DNA of 64,000 nucleotides from Catenulispora sp. MAP5-51 (lineage in GTDB: Bacteria > Actinomycetota > Actinomycetes > Streptomycetales > Catenulisporaceae), in contig NZ_JBGCCH010000022.1 of NCBI RefSeq assembly GCF_041261205.1, positions 1 through 64,000 on the forward strand. Reading direction: 5' to 3'. The notes under the pieces were generated by a model. That model did no database searches, had not been told where the DNA came from, and was given only the letters and a program-made list of their open reading frames with translations. Below, piece by piece: positions 53,116 through 61,816 of the stretch. Positions within the stretch are counted from its first letter, which is position 1; every line of letters begins with the position of its first letter. The translations under genes were made by a program, and so were the position numbers.

Positions 53116-53939
53116 CTCAACCCGCGAGCACGCAGCCGGTCGTGCAGCCCGAAGAAGATGTCAGCGGCCCGCGCGCCCTGCCAGTCCTCCGGCAGCAGCT
53201 CCGGCGGCAGGCCGGGGTCGCGGTACGGCATCCGGCGCCACGCGTCCAGGGCGAGCAGGTACGTCGCGAACGCGTCGGCGTCATCGGACGAGTCCGCATC
53301 GGAGGTCGTCGTCAGGAATTGCTCGGAGAACTCCGCGTACCCGGCCTGCACCGCGCCGAGGTCCCACCACCGCGCCGCCGCGTCGCGCAGATCGGCGTAG
53401 GCCAGGTAGTCGGCGTGGAACAGGTCCACGTACGGGGCCAGCTCCAGCCGCTCCAGTGCGTGGCGCGCCTCCTCCGCCAGGTGCGACGGTGCGATCCACA
53501 CGCCCGGTGCCGTGGCCCCGAAGCCAAGGCGGGACAGGCGCGAGCGCAGCAGGTGGCGCCGGTGGCGTTCGGTCTCCGGGACCGAGAACACCGCCAGGAC
53601 CCAGCCGTCGGACAGCTGCACGTCCTGGCGCAGGTAGATACGGCGGTCGCCGTCGGCCAGGATCTCCTCGGCCTCCGCCGACAGGGAGTAGCCCGCGACG
53701 CCGCCGGCCTGGTGGGCTTGCAGGAAGCCGCGCTGCTTCTGCCGGGATACCGCCGAGCGGACCGCCGGGGCGTCCACGCCGAGCCGGCCCAGCAGGGTCA
53801 CCAGGTCCGCGACCGCGATCCAGCCGCCGAGCTCGCGGCCGTAGGCGCCGAAGAACGACACGATCAGCGACCGGGGCGTCGGCGCCTTCATGGCGGTGGC
53901 CTCGGGCGCCGGCCCTTCGGCCTTCGACGGTGCGCTCAC
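53088..53939 (-). CDS. PaaX family transcriptional regulator
   Basis: A 283-residue GntR-like/PaaX protein. The N-terminal winged helix starts PRSLIVSFFGAYGRELGGWIAVADLVTLLGRLGVDAPAVRSAVSRQKQRGFL, followed by the PaaX central domain (GWVLAVFSVPETERHRRHLLRSRLSRLGFGATAPGVWIAP). PaaX repressors sense aryl-CoA thioesters. GTG 53939 was chosen for AGGAGG 12 nt upstream; GTG 54017 and ATG 53891 are alternatives. It follows the aryl-CoA ligase gene on the same strand and probably senses that ligase's product. Confidence 0.85.
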   Translation of the reverse strand: MSAPSKAEGPAPEATAMKAPTPRSLIVSFFGAYGRELGGWIAVADLVTLLGRLGVDAPAVRSAVSRQKQRGFLQAHQAGGVAGYSLSAEAEEILADGDRRIYLRQDVQLSDGWVLAVFSVPETERHRRHLLRSRLSRLGFGATAPGVWIAPSHLAEEARHALERLELAPYVDLFHADYLAYADLRDAAARWWDLGAVQAGYAEFSEQFLTTTSDADSSDDADAFATYLLALDAWRRMPYRDPGLPPELLPEDWQGARAADIFFGLHDRLRARGLSYVKSVVSR

Positions 53940-54027
53940 TGGGTGCGGTTTCCTCCTGGCGGCGGTGGTCGCGGTCTCGGCGGGCTCGGGCGGCACAGCG
54001 GCAACATATCGTGCCACCCGTCCGGGC

Positions 54028-55692
54028 TCAGAGCAGATCTCGGAGCTTGAACCGCTGGAGCTTGCCGGTGTTGGTCCTGGGCAGCACCGGTACGAAGTGC
54101 ACGGTGCGCGGGTACTTGTACGGGGCGATCCTCGCCTTCACGAATTCCTGCAGCTCCTTGACGGTGGCCTCCCCGGGCGGCACCTCCGGCCCCAGGACCA
54201 CGAAGGCCGTCACCAGCTGCCCGCGATCCGGGTCCGGCATGCCGATGACGCCGGCTTCCAGCACCGACGGATGCCGCAGCAACGCGTTCTCCACCTCGGG
54301 GCCGGCGATGTTGTACCCGGAGGAGATGATCATGTCGTCCGACCGGGCCTGGTACCAGAAGTACCCATCCTCGTCGCGGATGTAGGTGTCCCCGGTGTAG
54401 TTCCAGCCGTGGCGCACGTACGTGGTCTGCCGCTCGTCGGCCAGGTACCGGCAGCCGACCGGGCCACGCACGGCCAGCAATCCCGGTTCGCCGTCGGGCA
54501 CCGGGTGGCCTTCGGCGTCCAGGATCGCGGCCTCCCAGCCGGGCACCGGACGTCCGGTGGAGCCGGGGCGGATGTCGTCGTCGGCGGCCGAGATGAAGAT
54601 GTGCAGCAGTTCCGTGGCGCCGATGCCGTCGATGATCTTGACGCCGGTCGCGGCGTGCCAGGCCCGCCAGGTCTCCCCCGGCAGCGCCTCCCCCGCCGAC
54701 ACGCAGCGGCGCAGCGTGCGAAGCCGGTTGTCGCCGCCGGACGCGCCGTCGTCGAGCATCGCCAGCATGGCCCGGTAGGCGGTCGGCGCCGTGAACAGGA
54801 CGCTGACACCGTGCTTGTCGACCGCCGCGAGCAGCGCCTCGGGGCTGCCACGCTCCAACAGCACCGTGGAGGCCCCGACGTGGAGCGGGAAGATGACCAG
54901 GCCGCCGAGCCCGAAGGTGAAGCCCAGGGGCGGGCTGCCGGTGAAGATGTCGTCGGGTTCGGCCTTGAGGACGTGCTTGGCGAAGGTGTCGGCGATCGCC
55001 AGGACGTCGCGGTGGAAGTGCAGGCAGCCCTTGGGCCGGCCGGTCGTCCCCGAGGTGAAGGCGATCATCGCGACGTCGTCCTGCGATGTCTGCACCGGTT
55101 CGAACTCGGGCAAGCCGGCGACCCGGGAGCACCGCTCGATGAGGTCCTCGGGCCCCTTCCCGCCGACCGTCACGACCTGCATGCCGGCCACACCGGCCCC
55201 GGCGGCCTGCTCGTCGCACCCGGGCGCGCACAGCGCGACGCTCACCTGGGCGATCTCGGCGACGGTCGCGATCTCCTCGCTGCGCAGCAGAGGTACGACC
55301 GTCACCACCACGCCGCCGGCCTTGAGCACGCCGAACCAGCACGCCACGGTCCAGGGGCTGTTCGGACCGCAGATCAGGACGCGGTTCCCGGGCACGACAC
55401 CGAGCTCGGAGGTCAGGACGTGCGCGATCTGGTCGCTGTGCCGGTCCAGGTCGCCGTAGGTCCAGGTCTGGGTATCGGAGGTCTGTACATCGGACGTCTT
55501 GGCATCGGAGATGAGACACCTGCGGTCCGGCCCGAACCTGGCGATCGCGCTGTCGAGCAGGTGCCCGGCGCAGTTGAGCCGGTCGGGGTAGTGCAGTCCG
55601 CCAAGGTCGAAGCGCAGCTCGGGCCACCGGTCCGCGACGGGCAGGCGGTCGCGGGCGAAGCTGTCGACGTGCGCTGACGGAAGCAGGTCCAT
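54028..55692 (-). CDS. aryl (2-aminobenzoate/benzoate)-CoA ligase, AMP-forming
   Basis: A 554-residue ANL-family ligase: adenylation signature AFTSGTTGRPKGCLHFH, GIGATELLHIF, the NYTGDTYIRDEDGYFWYQARSDDMI hinge and the C-terminal catalytic Lys in PRTNTGKLQRF. The closest recognisable group is the benzoate/aminobenzoate-CoA ligases. It would activate the aromatic acid for the monooxygenase at 48298. CTGGAGGACCCG precedes the ATG. A small ISDAKTSDVQTSDTQTWTYGDL stretch contains a triplicated short motif, suggesting local repeat expansion. Confidence 0.87.
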   Translation of the reverse strand: MDLLPSAHVDSFARDRLPVADRWPELRFDLGGLHYPDRLNCAGHLLDSAIARFGPDRRCLISDAKTSDVQTSDTQTWTYGDLDRHSDQIAHVLTSELGVVPGNRVLICGPNSPWTVACWFGVLKAGGVVVTVVPLLRSEEIATVAEIAQVSVALCAPGCDEQAAGAGVAGMQVVTVGGKGPEDLIERCSRVAGLPEFEPVQTSQDDVAMIAFTSGTTGRPKGCLHFHRDVLAIADTFAKHVLKAEPDDIFTGSPPLGFTFGLGGLVIFPLHVGASTVLLERGSPEALLAAVDKHGVSVLFTAPTAYRAMLAMLDDGASGGDNRLRTLRRCVSAGEALPGETWRAWHAATGVKIIDGIGATELLHIFISAADDDIRPGSTGRPVPGWEAAILDAEGHPVPDGEPGLLAVRGPVGCRYLADERQTTYVRHGWNYTGDTYIRDEDGYFWYQARSDDMIISSGYNIAGPEVENALLRHPSVLEAGVIGMPDPDRGQLVTAFVVLGPEVPPGEATVKELQEFVKARIAPYKYPRTVHFVPVLPRTNTGKLQRFKLRDLL

Positions 55693-55808
55693 CGGGTCCT
55701 CCAGGACTCCGTGGGGCTGGCTGGGCTGGCTTACAGCGGGTGCGGCAAAGGCAGGGCCGGGCTCGACGGCTCCAGCGTACGACTTCTGTGACGGCAGTCA
55801 AGATTTTG

Positions 55809-55814
55809 TTACAT
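55809..55814 (+). promoter_or_regulatory. candidate -10 for a leaderless acyl-CoA dehydrogenase transcript
   Basis: TTACAT 8 bp upstream of the ATG at 55823, in an AT-rich patch, with no Shine-Dalgarno sequence. A weak -35 (TGTGAC) lies 16 bp upstream. A leaderless mRNA is inferred. Confidence 0.35.
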
Positions 55815-55822
55815 TGACTCGT

Positions 55823-56968
55823 ATGGAATCCGGCTCCCAGTTCCGCCTGACCCCGGCCCAGTCAGCTTTCTGCGCCCAGGTCCGCACCCTCGCCGAGACC
55901 GACCTCGCCCCGTTGGCCGAGGCCGGCGCTCCCGGCCACGTCAACCGCCCCCTGCTCGCGGCCATGGGCCGGCACGGACTGTTGGCCCGCCTGTTCCCCG
56001 GCGGCACCGACGGCCGCGCCGAGGCCGCGGCCCTGGACCTGTGCCTGCTGCGGGAGTCGCTCGCGCAGGTGTCGACCGAAGCCGAGACCGCGCTCGCGCT
56101 ACAAGGACTCGGCACGTATCCCGTAGTGCAGAGCGGGACCGAGGAACAGATCGCGCACTGGCTACCGAAGGTGGTGGCCGGCGAAGCGGTCGCAGCCTTT
56201 GCGCTGTCGGAGCCGGGCAGCGGCTCGGACGCGGCGTCCCTGTCCCTGGCCGCGACACCCACGGCCGACGGCTGGACGCTGAGCGGTGAGAAGATCTGGA
56301 TCTCCAACGCGCCCGAGGCCGACTTCTACAGCGTCTTCGCCCGCACGACCCCCGAGGCGGGCTCGCGCGGCGTCACGGCGTTCCTGGTCCCGGCCGACCG
56401 CCCGGGCCTGGGCGGCGAGCACCTGGACATGATCTCTCCGCACCCCATCGGCCGGGTCACCTTCAACGCCGTCCCGGTCACCCGCGCCGACCTGCTCGGC
56501 GAGGTCGACCAGGGCTTCCGCGTCGCGATGCGCACCCTGGACCTGTTCCGTCCCAGCGTCGGCGCCTTCGCCGTCGGCATGGCCCAGGCCGCCCTGGACG
56601 CCTCGATTGCCCACGCCGGGCAGCGCGAAGCCTTCGGCGGCCTCCTGAAGGACCTGCAGGCCGTCTCGCACAATCTGGCCGAGATGGCCACCCGCATCGA
56701 GGCCGCGCGCCTGCTCGTCTACAGCGCCGCCGAGGCCTACGACAGCGGCGAGAAGCGCATCGCCGGCCGCTCGGCCATGGCGAAGCTGTTCGCGACAGAG
56801 ACCGCGCAGTTCGTCGTGGACGCGGCCGTGCAGATCCACGGCGCCGTCGCCCTCCGCCACGGCCACCTGCTGGAGCACCTGTACCGGGAGGTTCGCGCGC
56901 CGCGGATCTACGAGGGTGCCTCCGAGGTGCAGCGGACGATCATCGGGCGCGAGCTGTACCGGGCATAG
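55823..56968 (+). CDS. acyl-CoA dehydrogenase
   Basis: A 381-residue flavoenzyme. FALSEPGSGSDAASLSLAATPTADGWTLSGEKIWISNAPEA is the FAD/substrate region, VGMAQAALDASIAHAGQREAFGGLL and the C-terminal QIHGAVALRHGHLLEHLYREVRAPRIYEGASEVQRTIIGREL are family blocks; the Glu of YEGASE is the expected catalytic base. It probably oxidises an acyl-CoA intermediate of the aromatic pathway. It is divergent from the ligase/PaaX unit and likely shares the regulatory region 55693-55822. Confidence 0.88.
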   Translation: MESGSQFRLTPAQSAFCAQVRTLAETDLAPLAEAGAPGHVNRPLLAAMGRHGLLARLFPGGTDGRAEAAALDLCLLRESLAQVSTEAETALALQGLGTYPVVQSGTEEQIAHWLPKVVAGEAVAAFALSEPGSGSDAASLSLAATPTADGWTLSGEKIWISNAPEADFYSVFARTTPEAGSRGVTAFLVPADRPGLGGEHLDMISPHPIGRVTFNAVPVTRADLLGEVDQGFRVAMRTLDLFRPSVGAFAVGMAQAALDASIAHAGQREAFGGLLKDLQAVSHNLAEMATRIEAARLLVYSAAEAYDSGEKRIAGRSAMAKLFATETAQFVVDAAVQIHGAVALRHGHLLEHLYREVRAPRIYEGASEVQRTIIGRELYRA

Positions 56969-56977
56969 GCGCGAGTT

Positions 56978-57553
56978 CTACCGCGCCAGCGGCTTGGCGA
57001 AGCGCCGGCAGACGTGGACCCGGGTGAACTCCTCGCGCATGCGCTGCTCGTCGGCGAGCTTGGCATGCAGGAGGAGGATCACCGGGTTCAGGCCGGGCCG
57101 GGGCTGCGGGACGGCTCGCCTCGGTTCCCCGGCATCGGTGTAGAGGTTGGCGTAGACATGCAGGTAGTGGTCGCTCTCGGCGAAGCCCATGGCGCGGTAC
57201 CAGGCCAGGGTGTCCGGATCGTCGCGCGTCCAGGCGTCGAGGGTGGCCGCCGACGCCGCGGCGGCGCGGGCGGCCGCCTCGGCGAGCAGCGCCCGGCCCA
57301 GACCGCGGCGCTGGTGGTCGGGATGGACCGCGACGGTCTCTATCGTCGCCAGTTCGCCGTCGACCGCGACGTCCAGGATCGCAGCCGTCGTCCCCTCCTC
57401 GTCGACGGCGACGAGCTCGAAGCCCGGGGCCTCGATGCGCGGTCTGGCACGCCACACGTCGTCGAAGTAGGCGGTGCCCAGGAAGGACAGGACCCGGCAT
57501 CGCAGCCAGGACCCCTCGTCTCCGGGCCCGTACTCGCGGATGGTGTAGCCCAT
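56978..57553 (-). CDS. GNAT family N-acetyltransferase
   Basis: A 191-residue acetyltransferase: IREYGPGDEGSWLRCRVLSFLGTAYFDDV, then the acetyl-CoA core ATIETVAVHPDHQRRGLGRALLAEAAARA and DPDTLAWYRAMGFAESDHYLHVY. Substrate unknown. ATG 57553 was chosen because GGGGGAGG lies 5 nt upstream; the frame continues upstream only as a shadow of the next gene. Confidence 0.82.
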   Translation of the reverse strand: MGYTIREYGPGDEGSWLRCRVLSFLGTAYFDDVWRARPRIEAPGFELVAVDEEGTTAAILDVAVDGELATIETVAVHPDHQRRGLGRALLAEAAARAAAASAATLDAWTRDDPDTLAWYRAMGFAESDHYLHVYANLYTDAGEPRRAVPQPRPGLNPVILLLHAKLADEQRMREEFTRVHVCRRFAKPLAR

Positions 57554-57573
57554 CTGCGCCTCCCCCGTCGTCT

Positions 57574-58167
57574 TCACTGCCGCCGCTCGCTGAACCGAAG
57601 CTGTCGTTGACACTCCCACAACAGGTCCGGATACGCCGCGCCGATTTTCTGTAGCGCGCGCCTTCGGAGTGACTTCACGGCTGCGGCACGCCCGATCTGG
57701 CCGAACATGCCCTCGATCTTCTCGTCGAATCGGATCAGGTCGTACTGCAGGTAGTTCACCTTCCAGCGATTCAGGGTTTTGTGATCGGCCTTGCCCGCGC
57801 CGATCGCGTCGCGGGGCTCGCCGTGTCGGACGGCGCGGTCGGTCAGCACGTCCGGGCCCAGATCGGGGATCGGCATTTCGTCGGCCACGAGGCTGATCAT
57901 CTCCTCGCGGCGCCGGTCCGCCGCTCTGCGGGCGGCCGCCGATCGTTGAGCGGCCAGTTCCAGGCGCGCCGCCCATTTCGCCGTGCGCTCGGCGGCCAAG
58001 ACGCGCGCGAGGGCGAACTGCAGCATCGGAGCGGCGTTCCGGAAGCGTGGGATGTACTCGAAGTGGTCCGGACTGCCGAGGAAGTCACGGATCATCGCCG
58101 GAGTCCAGCCGCGGGCAGCAAGTTCTCTGCCGTTGAGAAAATCGAGGTCGGTGGTTCGCGGAGCCAT
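57574..58167 (-). CDS. actinobacterial hypothetical protein with GWTPAMIRDFLG motif
   Basis: A 197-residue, charged, mainly helical protein. DLDFLNGRELAARGWTPAMIRDFLGSPDHFEYIPRFRNAAPMLQFALARVLAAERTAKW is a short element I recognise from many uncharacterised actinobacterial and phage proteins, resembling a compact winged-helix module. The C-terminal half is basic and has no known domain. AAAGGGGG precedes ATG 58167. DNA binding is plausible but not shown. Confidence 0.65.
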   Translation of the reverse strand: MAPRTTDLDFLNGRELAARGWTPAMIRDFLGSPDHFEYIPRFRNAAPMLQFALARVLAAERTAKWAARLELAAQRSAAARRAADRRREEMISLVADEMPIPDLGPDVLTDRAVRHGEPRDAIGAGKADHKTLNRWKVNYLQYDLIRFDEKIEGMFGQIGRAAAVKSLRRRALQKIGAAYPDLLWECQRQLRFSERRQ

Positions 58168-58331
58168 GGTGGCGCCCCCTTTCTCCTGTCCCCTCAGGAA
58201 TGTGGAGGCACCAGGATGATTCGGGGCGAATAGTTCAGGCAAGTCAGAATGCGAATGATTCACCCAGTCGGCCGCACGATTCGGCGTGTCGCGGCCAGGA
58301 ACGTCCCGGGCGTGTCGTGCGTTGACCGATC

Positions 58332-58568
58332 ATGAGCGTTTTCTTCGACATGTTCGTCCCGAGCCGGCGCCACGTCGAGGACGAACGGAACCGGCAGGAG
58401 TGGACCCGCGACGAGGAGGGTGAGGGCGACCCGCACCGCGGTCCGATCGACCTGGACAGCGGCGTGGTCAGCATCAAGTCCCCGGATCAGCAGGCCACCG
58501 GTCAGCAGGCGACCGGTCTGCCGGTCACCAGGCCAGAACCGCCGCGAACCCGCCGCAGTGAGCCATAG
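58332..58568 (+). CDS. small DUF6191-like protein
   Basis: A 78-residue protein: MSVFFDMFVPSRRHVEDERNRQEW, then TRDEEGEGDPHRGPIDLDSGVVSIK. This pattern (pS/GRRHxEDExNRxE...GDPxRGPIDLxSGxVxI) matches a small actinobacterial family I know as DUF6191. The last about 25 residues are a QQATG repeat tail overlapping the convergent DUF402 gene by 44 bp. Function unknown. Confidence 0.6.
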   Translation: MSVFFDMFVPSRRHVEDERNRQEWTRDEEGEGDPHRGPIDLDSGVVSIKSPDQQATGQQATGLPVTRPEPPRTRRSEP

Positions 58569-59049
58569 CCTCCAGCTCGTCCAGCGAAGCCTCGGCCTGC
58601 CCGGCCGTCTCCGGCTCCCGCTCGCGCAGCCCGCTGTCCTCGAACTCGTCCTCGTCCAGGCGCAGGATCTGCGTGTGGTCGCAGGACAGCCACAGGTCCA
58701 GGTCGAGGTCGGCGACCTCCAGGCGCGGACCGTCGGCGGAGTCGGCGAACACGGTGGTGGGACGGGTGACGTCGCAATACCAGCCCTTGATCTTGCCGGT
58801 CCCGGTGCGGACCTCCTTGATGGAGTACCAGCGGGACCGCCAGTAGTGCTCGGTCCAGACGTCACCCGGCGCGAACACGGCGAACCCCATGTCACGCGGG
58901 GCGTCGCCGAACCAGGGCGCGACGACCACGACGTGCTCACCGTCGTCGTGCCGGACCTCGGCCGGGTACTCGACGTCCGGCCGCGGCGCCTTCAGCAGGC
59001 GCACGGTGATGGTCGTTCCGGGCTTCAGCACTGCGTTTCCGTCGCTCAC
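58525..59049 (-). CDS. DUF402 domain protein
   Basis: A 174-residue protein of the DUF402/FomD-like fold. FAPGDVWTEHYWRSRWYSIKEVRTGTGKIKGWYCDVTRPTTVFADSADGPRLEVADLDLDLWLS has the Tyr/Asp-rich motif that in characterised relatives binds metal and hydrolyses nucleotide diphosphates. GTG start. The 3' end overlaps a small convergent gene. A nucleotide phosphatase role is inferred from the family. Confidence 0.8.
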   Translation of the reverse strand: MSDGNAVLKPGTTITVRLLKAPRPDVEYPAEVRHDDGEHVVVVAPWFGDAPRDMGFAVFAPGDVWTEHYWRSRWYSIKEVRTGTGKIKGWYCDVTRPTTVFADSADGPRLEVADLDLDLWLSCDHTQILRLDEDEFEDSGLREREPETAGQAEASLDELEAMAHCGGFAAVLAW

Positions 59050-59150
59050 GTTTCCCCATCATTCCAAATACCGGTTCCAGCGGGTCGCGGTAAGTCCCGC
59101 CGCCTCAGCGGGGATCGGTAACTTACGGTGAAGTAGGTTAGGGTCCTCCT

Positions 59151-60176
59151 GTGGCCGAACGCGAATACGTTTATCCCCCGGTGATCCGGGCTATGAAGGG
59201 TGCTTTCCGAGCGCTCGACCTGAAGGTCGACGTGCACGGGGCCGACCGGATCCCGCGCAGCGGCGGGGCGGTGTTGGCCAGCAACCACATCAGCTACCTG
59301 GACTTCATCTTCGCCGGGGCCGCGGCTTTGCCGGCCAAGCGCAAGGTGCGGTTCATGGCCAAGAAGGAGGTCTTCGACAACAAGATCTCCGGGCCGCTGA
59401 TGCGGGGCATGCGCCACATCCCGGTGGACCGCGAGGCCGGTCTGTCCTCCTACCGCCAGGCGCTGGACTACCTGAAGTCCGGCGAAATCGTCGGCGTGTT
59501 CGGCGAGGCCACGATCAGCAGGTCCTTCATGATCAAGGACCTGAAGAACGGCGCCGTGCGCATGGCGCAGGCCGCCAACGTGCCGCTGATCCCGGTGGTG
59601 CTGTGGGGCACGCAGCGGATGTGGACCAAGGGCCGGCCCAAGCGGCTGTGGCAGCGGCACCTGCCGATCACCGTGCTGGTCGGCGAGCCGATGTACCCGA
59701 AGAAGGGCCAGAACTCGAACGAGCTGACCGCCGAGCTGCACGCGCGGCTGAGCGCCCTGCTCGACGAGGCGCAGGCGAACTACCCGGACAAGCCCTCCGG
59801 CCCCGAGGAGTCGTGGTGGCTGCCGGCACACCTCGGCGGCACCGCGCCGACGCTGGAGCAGGCGGCGGAGATGGACGCGCGCGGGCGCGGCGAGAACCCG
59901 GCCGAGGAAGCGGCTGCCAAGCCGGAAACCGTTGCCGAGCCGGCGGAGCCCCAGGCTGAGGAGCCGGCAAAGGCACAAGCCGCGGAACCGCCGAAGACTC
60001 CGGTTGCGGAACCGGCAAAGGCCACGGCCGTCGAGGCCGAGGAGCCTGCGAAGGAGTCAGACACGGAACCGGCTGGGGAACCAGCTGCGGAACCGACAGC
60101 GGAATCGACTGTGGAACCGGCCGACGAGCCCGCGAAGGAAGCCGTCTCGGCCAAGGACACCACCGAAGACGCCTGA
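59151..60176 (+). CDS. 1-acyl-sn-glycerol-3-phosphate acyltransferase (PlsC-like)
   Basis: A 341-residue protein. The acyltransferase domain has the HX4D box NHISYLD (about residues 44-50), RFMAKKEVF, MRGMRHIPVDREAG and the glycerophosphate site FGEATISRS, where FPEG is usual. It would acylate lysophosphatidate in membrane lipid synthesis. From about residue 235 there is an Ala/Glu/Pro/Lys-rich tail of about 100 residues with EPAK/EPAE repeats, long for the family and probably disordered. GTG start without a clear ribosome site. Confidence 0.85.
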   Translation: MAEREYVYPPVIRAMKGAFRALDLKVDVHGADRIPRSGGAVLASNHISYLDFIFAGAAALPAKRKVRFMAKKEVFDNKISGPLMRGMRHIPVDREAGLSSYRQALDYLKSGEIVGVFGEATISRSFMIKDLKNGAVRMAQAANVPLIPVVLWGTQRMWTKGRPKRLWQRHLPITVLVGEPMYPKKGQNSNELTAELHARLSALLDEAQANYPDKPSGPEESWWLPAHLGGTAPTLEQAAEMDARGRGENPAEEAAAKPETVAEPAEPQAEEPAKAQAAEPPKTPVAEPAKATAVEAEEPAKESDTEPAGEPAAEPTAESTVEPADEPAKEAVSAKDTTEDA

Positions 60177-60299
60177 GGTCGCCCGACTCACTGCGGGTGC
60201 CGGGGTGAAACCGCTGATTCCAGCTACCGTCGGCACCCGCTCGATCACCCAGTAAAGTCCCCTTTGACGTGCGATGAGCTGGCACTTTACCGTCAACGC

Positions 60300-60647
60300 A
60301 TGGATTTCCCGCCGTACGACGACGCGCCCCCGCTGGCCTCCCCGCTGGCGGGCGTGGTGGCCGCGTTCATGTCGCGCCTGGCCGAGTTCGCGTTCGATCC
60401 CGGCCTGCTCGCGGCGATCGACCAGCACGCGGCGGCGGTCTGCGACACGCTCAGCATGGACACCTCCGAAGTCCTCGTCCCCAAGCAGCGCACCGTCGCG
60501 CGCGAGGACCTGAGCGACTACGTGCTCGGCTTCAAGGACGTCCTGACCGAGACCGGCTGGGAAGAGCCGGTCGGGTACGACTTCGCCACCCTGCGCCTGA
60601 CCGCCATCTGCTGGCTGGTGCGCGAGCAGGACCTGCTGGCCTTCTGA
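60300..60647 (+). CDS. DUF6401-like small protein
   Basis: A 115-residue protein with [40 protein letters not shown] and [14 protein letters not shown], matching a small actinobacterial family sometimes found near natural-product genes. Function unknown. ATG 60300 was chosen; TTGACG at 60264-60269 followed by a weak -10 places a possible start site at the ATG (leaderless). Confidence 0.6.
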   Translation: MDFPPYDDAPPLASPLAGVVAAFMSRLAEFAFDPGLLAAIDQHAAAVCDTLSMDTSEVLVPKQRTVAREDLSDYVLGFKDVLTETGWEEPVGYDFATLRLTAICWLVREQDLLAF

Positions 60648-60704
60648 GGCCGGCCCGGCGGCTCACCGGTAGCCAAGCGAGGGCCTGATCGGACAGGATC
60701 AAAC

Positions 60705-61091
60705 ATGCGATCCCGACGCGCGGGCATGTGGTGGGGCACTGCGATCGAGGCACCCGACCCCGCCGCCCTGGCCCGCTTCTACTCCGCGCTGCTGGGATGG
60801 CCCACCGTCCACGAGGAGCCCGGTGCCGCCATCGTCGCCTCCTCGCCGGAGGGCCCGTACTTCGTCTTCCAGCACGCCGAGGGGTACCGCCCGCCAGTGT
60901 GGCCGCCGGCCGAGGGCGAGCAACGGCCGATGATGCATCTCGACTTCCAGGTGGGCGACCTGGATGAGGCCGTGGCCGAAGCAATCGAGTTGGGCGCCAC
61001 GCCCGCCACGCACCAGCCGCAGGAGAACGTCCAGGTGCTCTTCGACCCGGCCGGGCACCCGTTCTGCCTGTGCCACGACGGTGAAGGTTAG
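60705..61091 (+). CDS. VOC family (glyoxalase/dioxygenase fold) protein
   Basis: A 128-residue protein with IEAPDPAALARFYSALLGWPTVHEEPG, YFVFQHAEGYRPPVWP, MMHLDFQVGDLDEAVAEAIELGAT and FDPAGHPFCLC. The paired beta-alpha-beta3 units and His/Glu positions fit glyoxalase/bleomycin-resistance-like proteins. Substrate unknown. It converges with and overlaps the tetR gene by 4 bp. Confidence 0.82.
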   Translation: MRSRRAGMWWGTAIEAPDPAALARFYSALLGWPTVHEEPGAAIVASSPEGPYFVFQHAEGYRPPVWPPAEGEQRPMMHLDFQVGDLDEAVAEAIELGATPATHQPQENVQVLFDPAGHPFCLCHDGEG

Positions 61092-61735
61092 CCCTTCGAC
61101 CCCGATCCGGAGCGGGAACCGGACTCGCTGACACCACCGATCTCGCCGATCCCGTGCCACCCCTTCTCCAGCACGGCGAACGCCACCTCGACCGTGCCCT
61201 TCGGGTCCTTACTGGCCCGCGCCAGCGAGGCGGTCTCCAGCGCGAAGTGCGCAAGAACAGCGCACGCGGCGTCCTCCGGCGCCGCCCCGACCTCGACGGC
61301 GATCGCCGTCGCGAGCGCCCCCTCGTGGCGCATCCACATCCGGTGCCAGTACTCGCGCAGCACCGGCGTGTCCTCGACCAGGCGGGTGTACGCCGCGAAG
61401 CCCTCGTCCTCGGTGGGGAATTTCAGACGTTCCAGGGTCAGTGCGCGCAGTGCCTCCAGGATGGACGTGCCCGCAGCCCGTTCGCGCACCGCGGCGACCA
61501 GCTGGGCCTCGATCTGCGCGTCCTCGTCGAAGACCAGTGCCTCCTTGCCACTGAAGTGCTTGAACAGCGTCGTCGTGGAGACGTCGGCGGCGTCCGCGAT
61601 CTCCCGGATCGACACCTGGTCGTAGCCACGCTCCAGGAACAGGGCCAGCGCGGCGTCGGCGATGGCCTGGCGGGTGGCCGCCTTCTTCCGCTCGCGCCGT
61701 CCGGGTTGCTGGGATTCCGCTTCACTGCCGGTCAT
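61088..61735 (-). CDS. TetR/AcrR family transcriptional regulator
   Basis: A 215-residue regulator; the helix-turn-helix is KKAATRQAIADAALALFLERGYDQVSIREIADAADVSTTTLFKHFSGKEAL. The C-terminal tail is a Ser/Gly/Arg repeat (SESGSRSGSGSKG). It is divergent from an MFS efflux gene, with an inverted repeat between them, so it most likely represses that pump and is released by an exported drug-like ligand. Confidence 0.88.
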   Translation of the reverse strand: MTGSEAESQQPGRRERKKAATRQAIADAALALFLERGYDQVSIREIADAADVSTTTLFKHFSGKEALVFDEDAQIEAQLVAAVRERAAGTSILEALRALTLERLKFPTEDEGFAAYTRLVEDTPVLREYWHRMWMRHEGALATAIAVEVGAAPEDAACAVLAHFALETASLARASKDPKGTVEVAFAVLEKGWHGIGEIGGVSESGSRSGSGSKG

Positions 61736-61769
61736 GACTCCATCCTAGAGCCATGGTGAACCCAGTGGC

Positions 61770-61807
61770 AAAGTTGACTCGTTGCACTTTTGAATCGAGT
61801 GTGCTTT
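61770..61807. promoter_or_regulatory. operator-like inverted repeat in tetR/MFS gap
   Basis: AAAGTTGACTCG (61770-61781) and CGAGTGTGCTTT (61796-61807) are inverted repeats matching at 9 of 12 positions around 14 nt. The left arm includes TTGACT, a possible -35. A TetR site is the natural reading. Confidence 0.45.
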
Positions 61808-61816
61808 TCTGAGGCC

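Noticed and set aside
57554-57976. Upstream extension of the GNAT gene ending at 56978
   Set aside because: It overlaps the next same-strand gene in another frame, and a strong ribosome site precedes ATG 57553.
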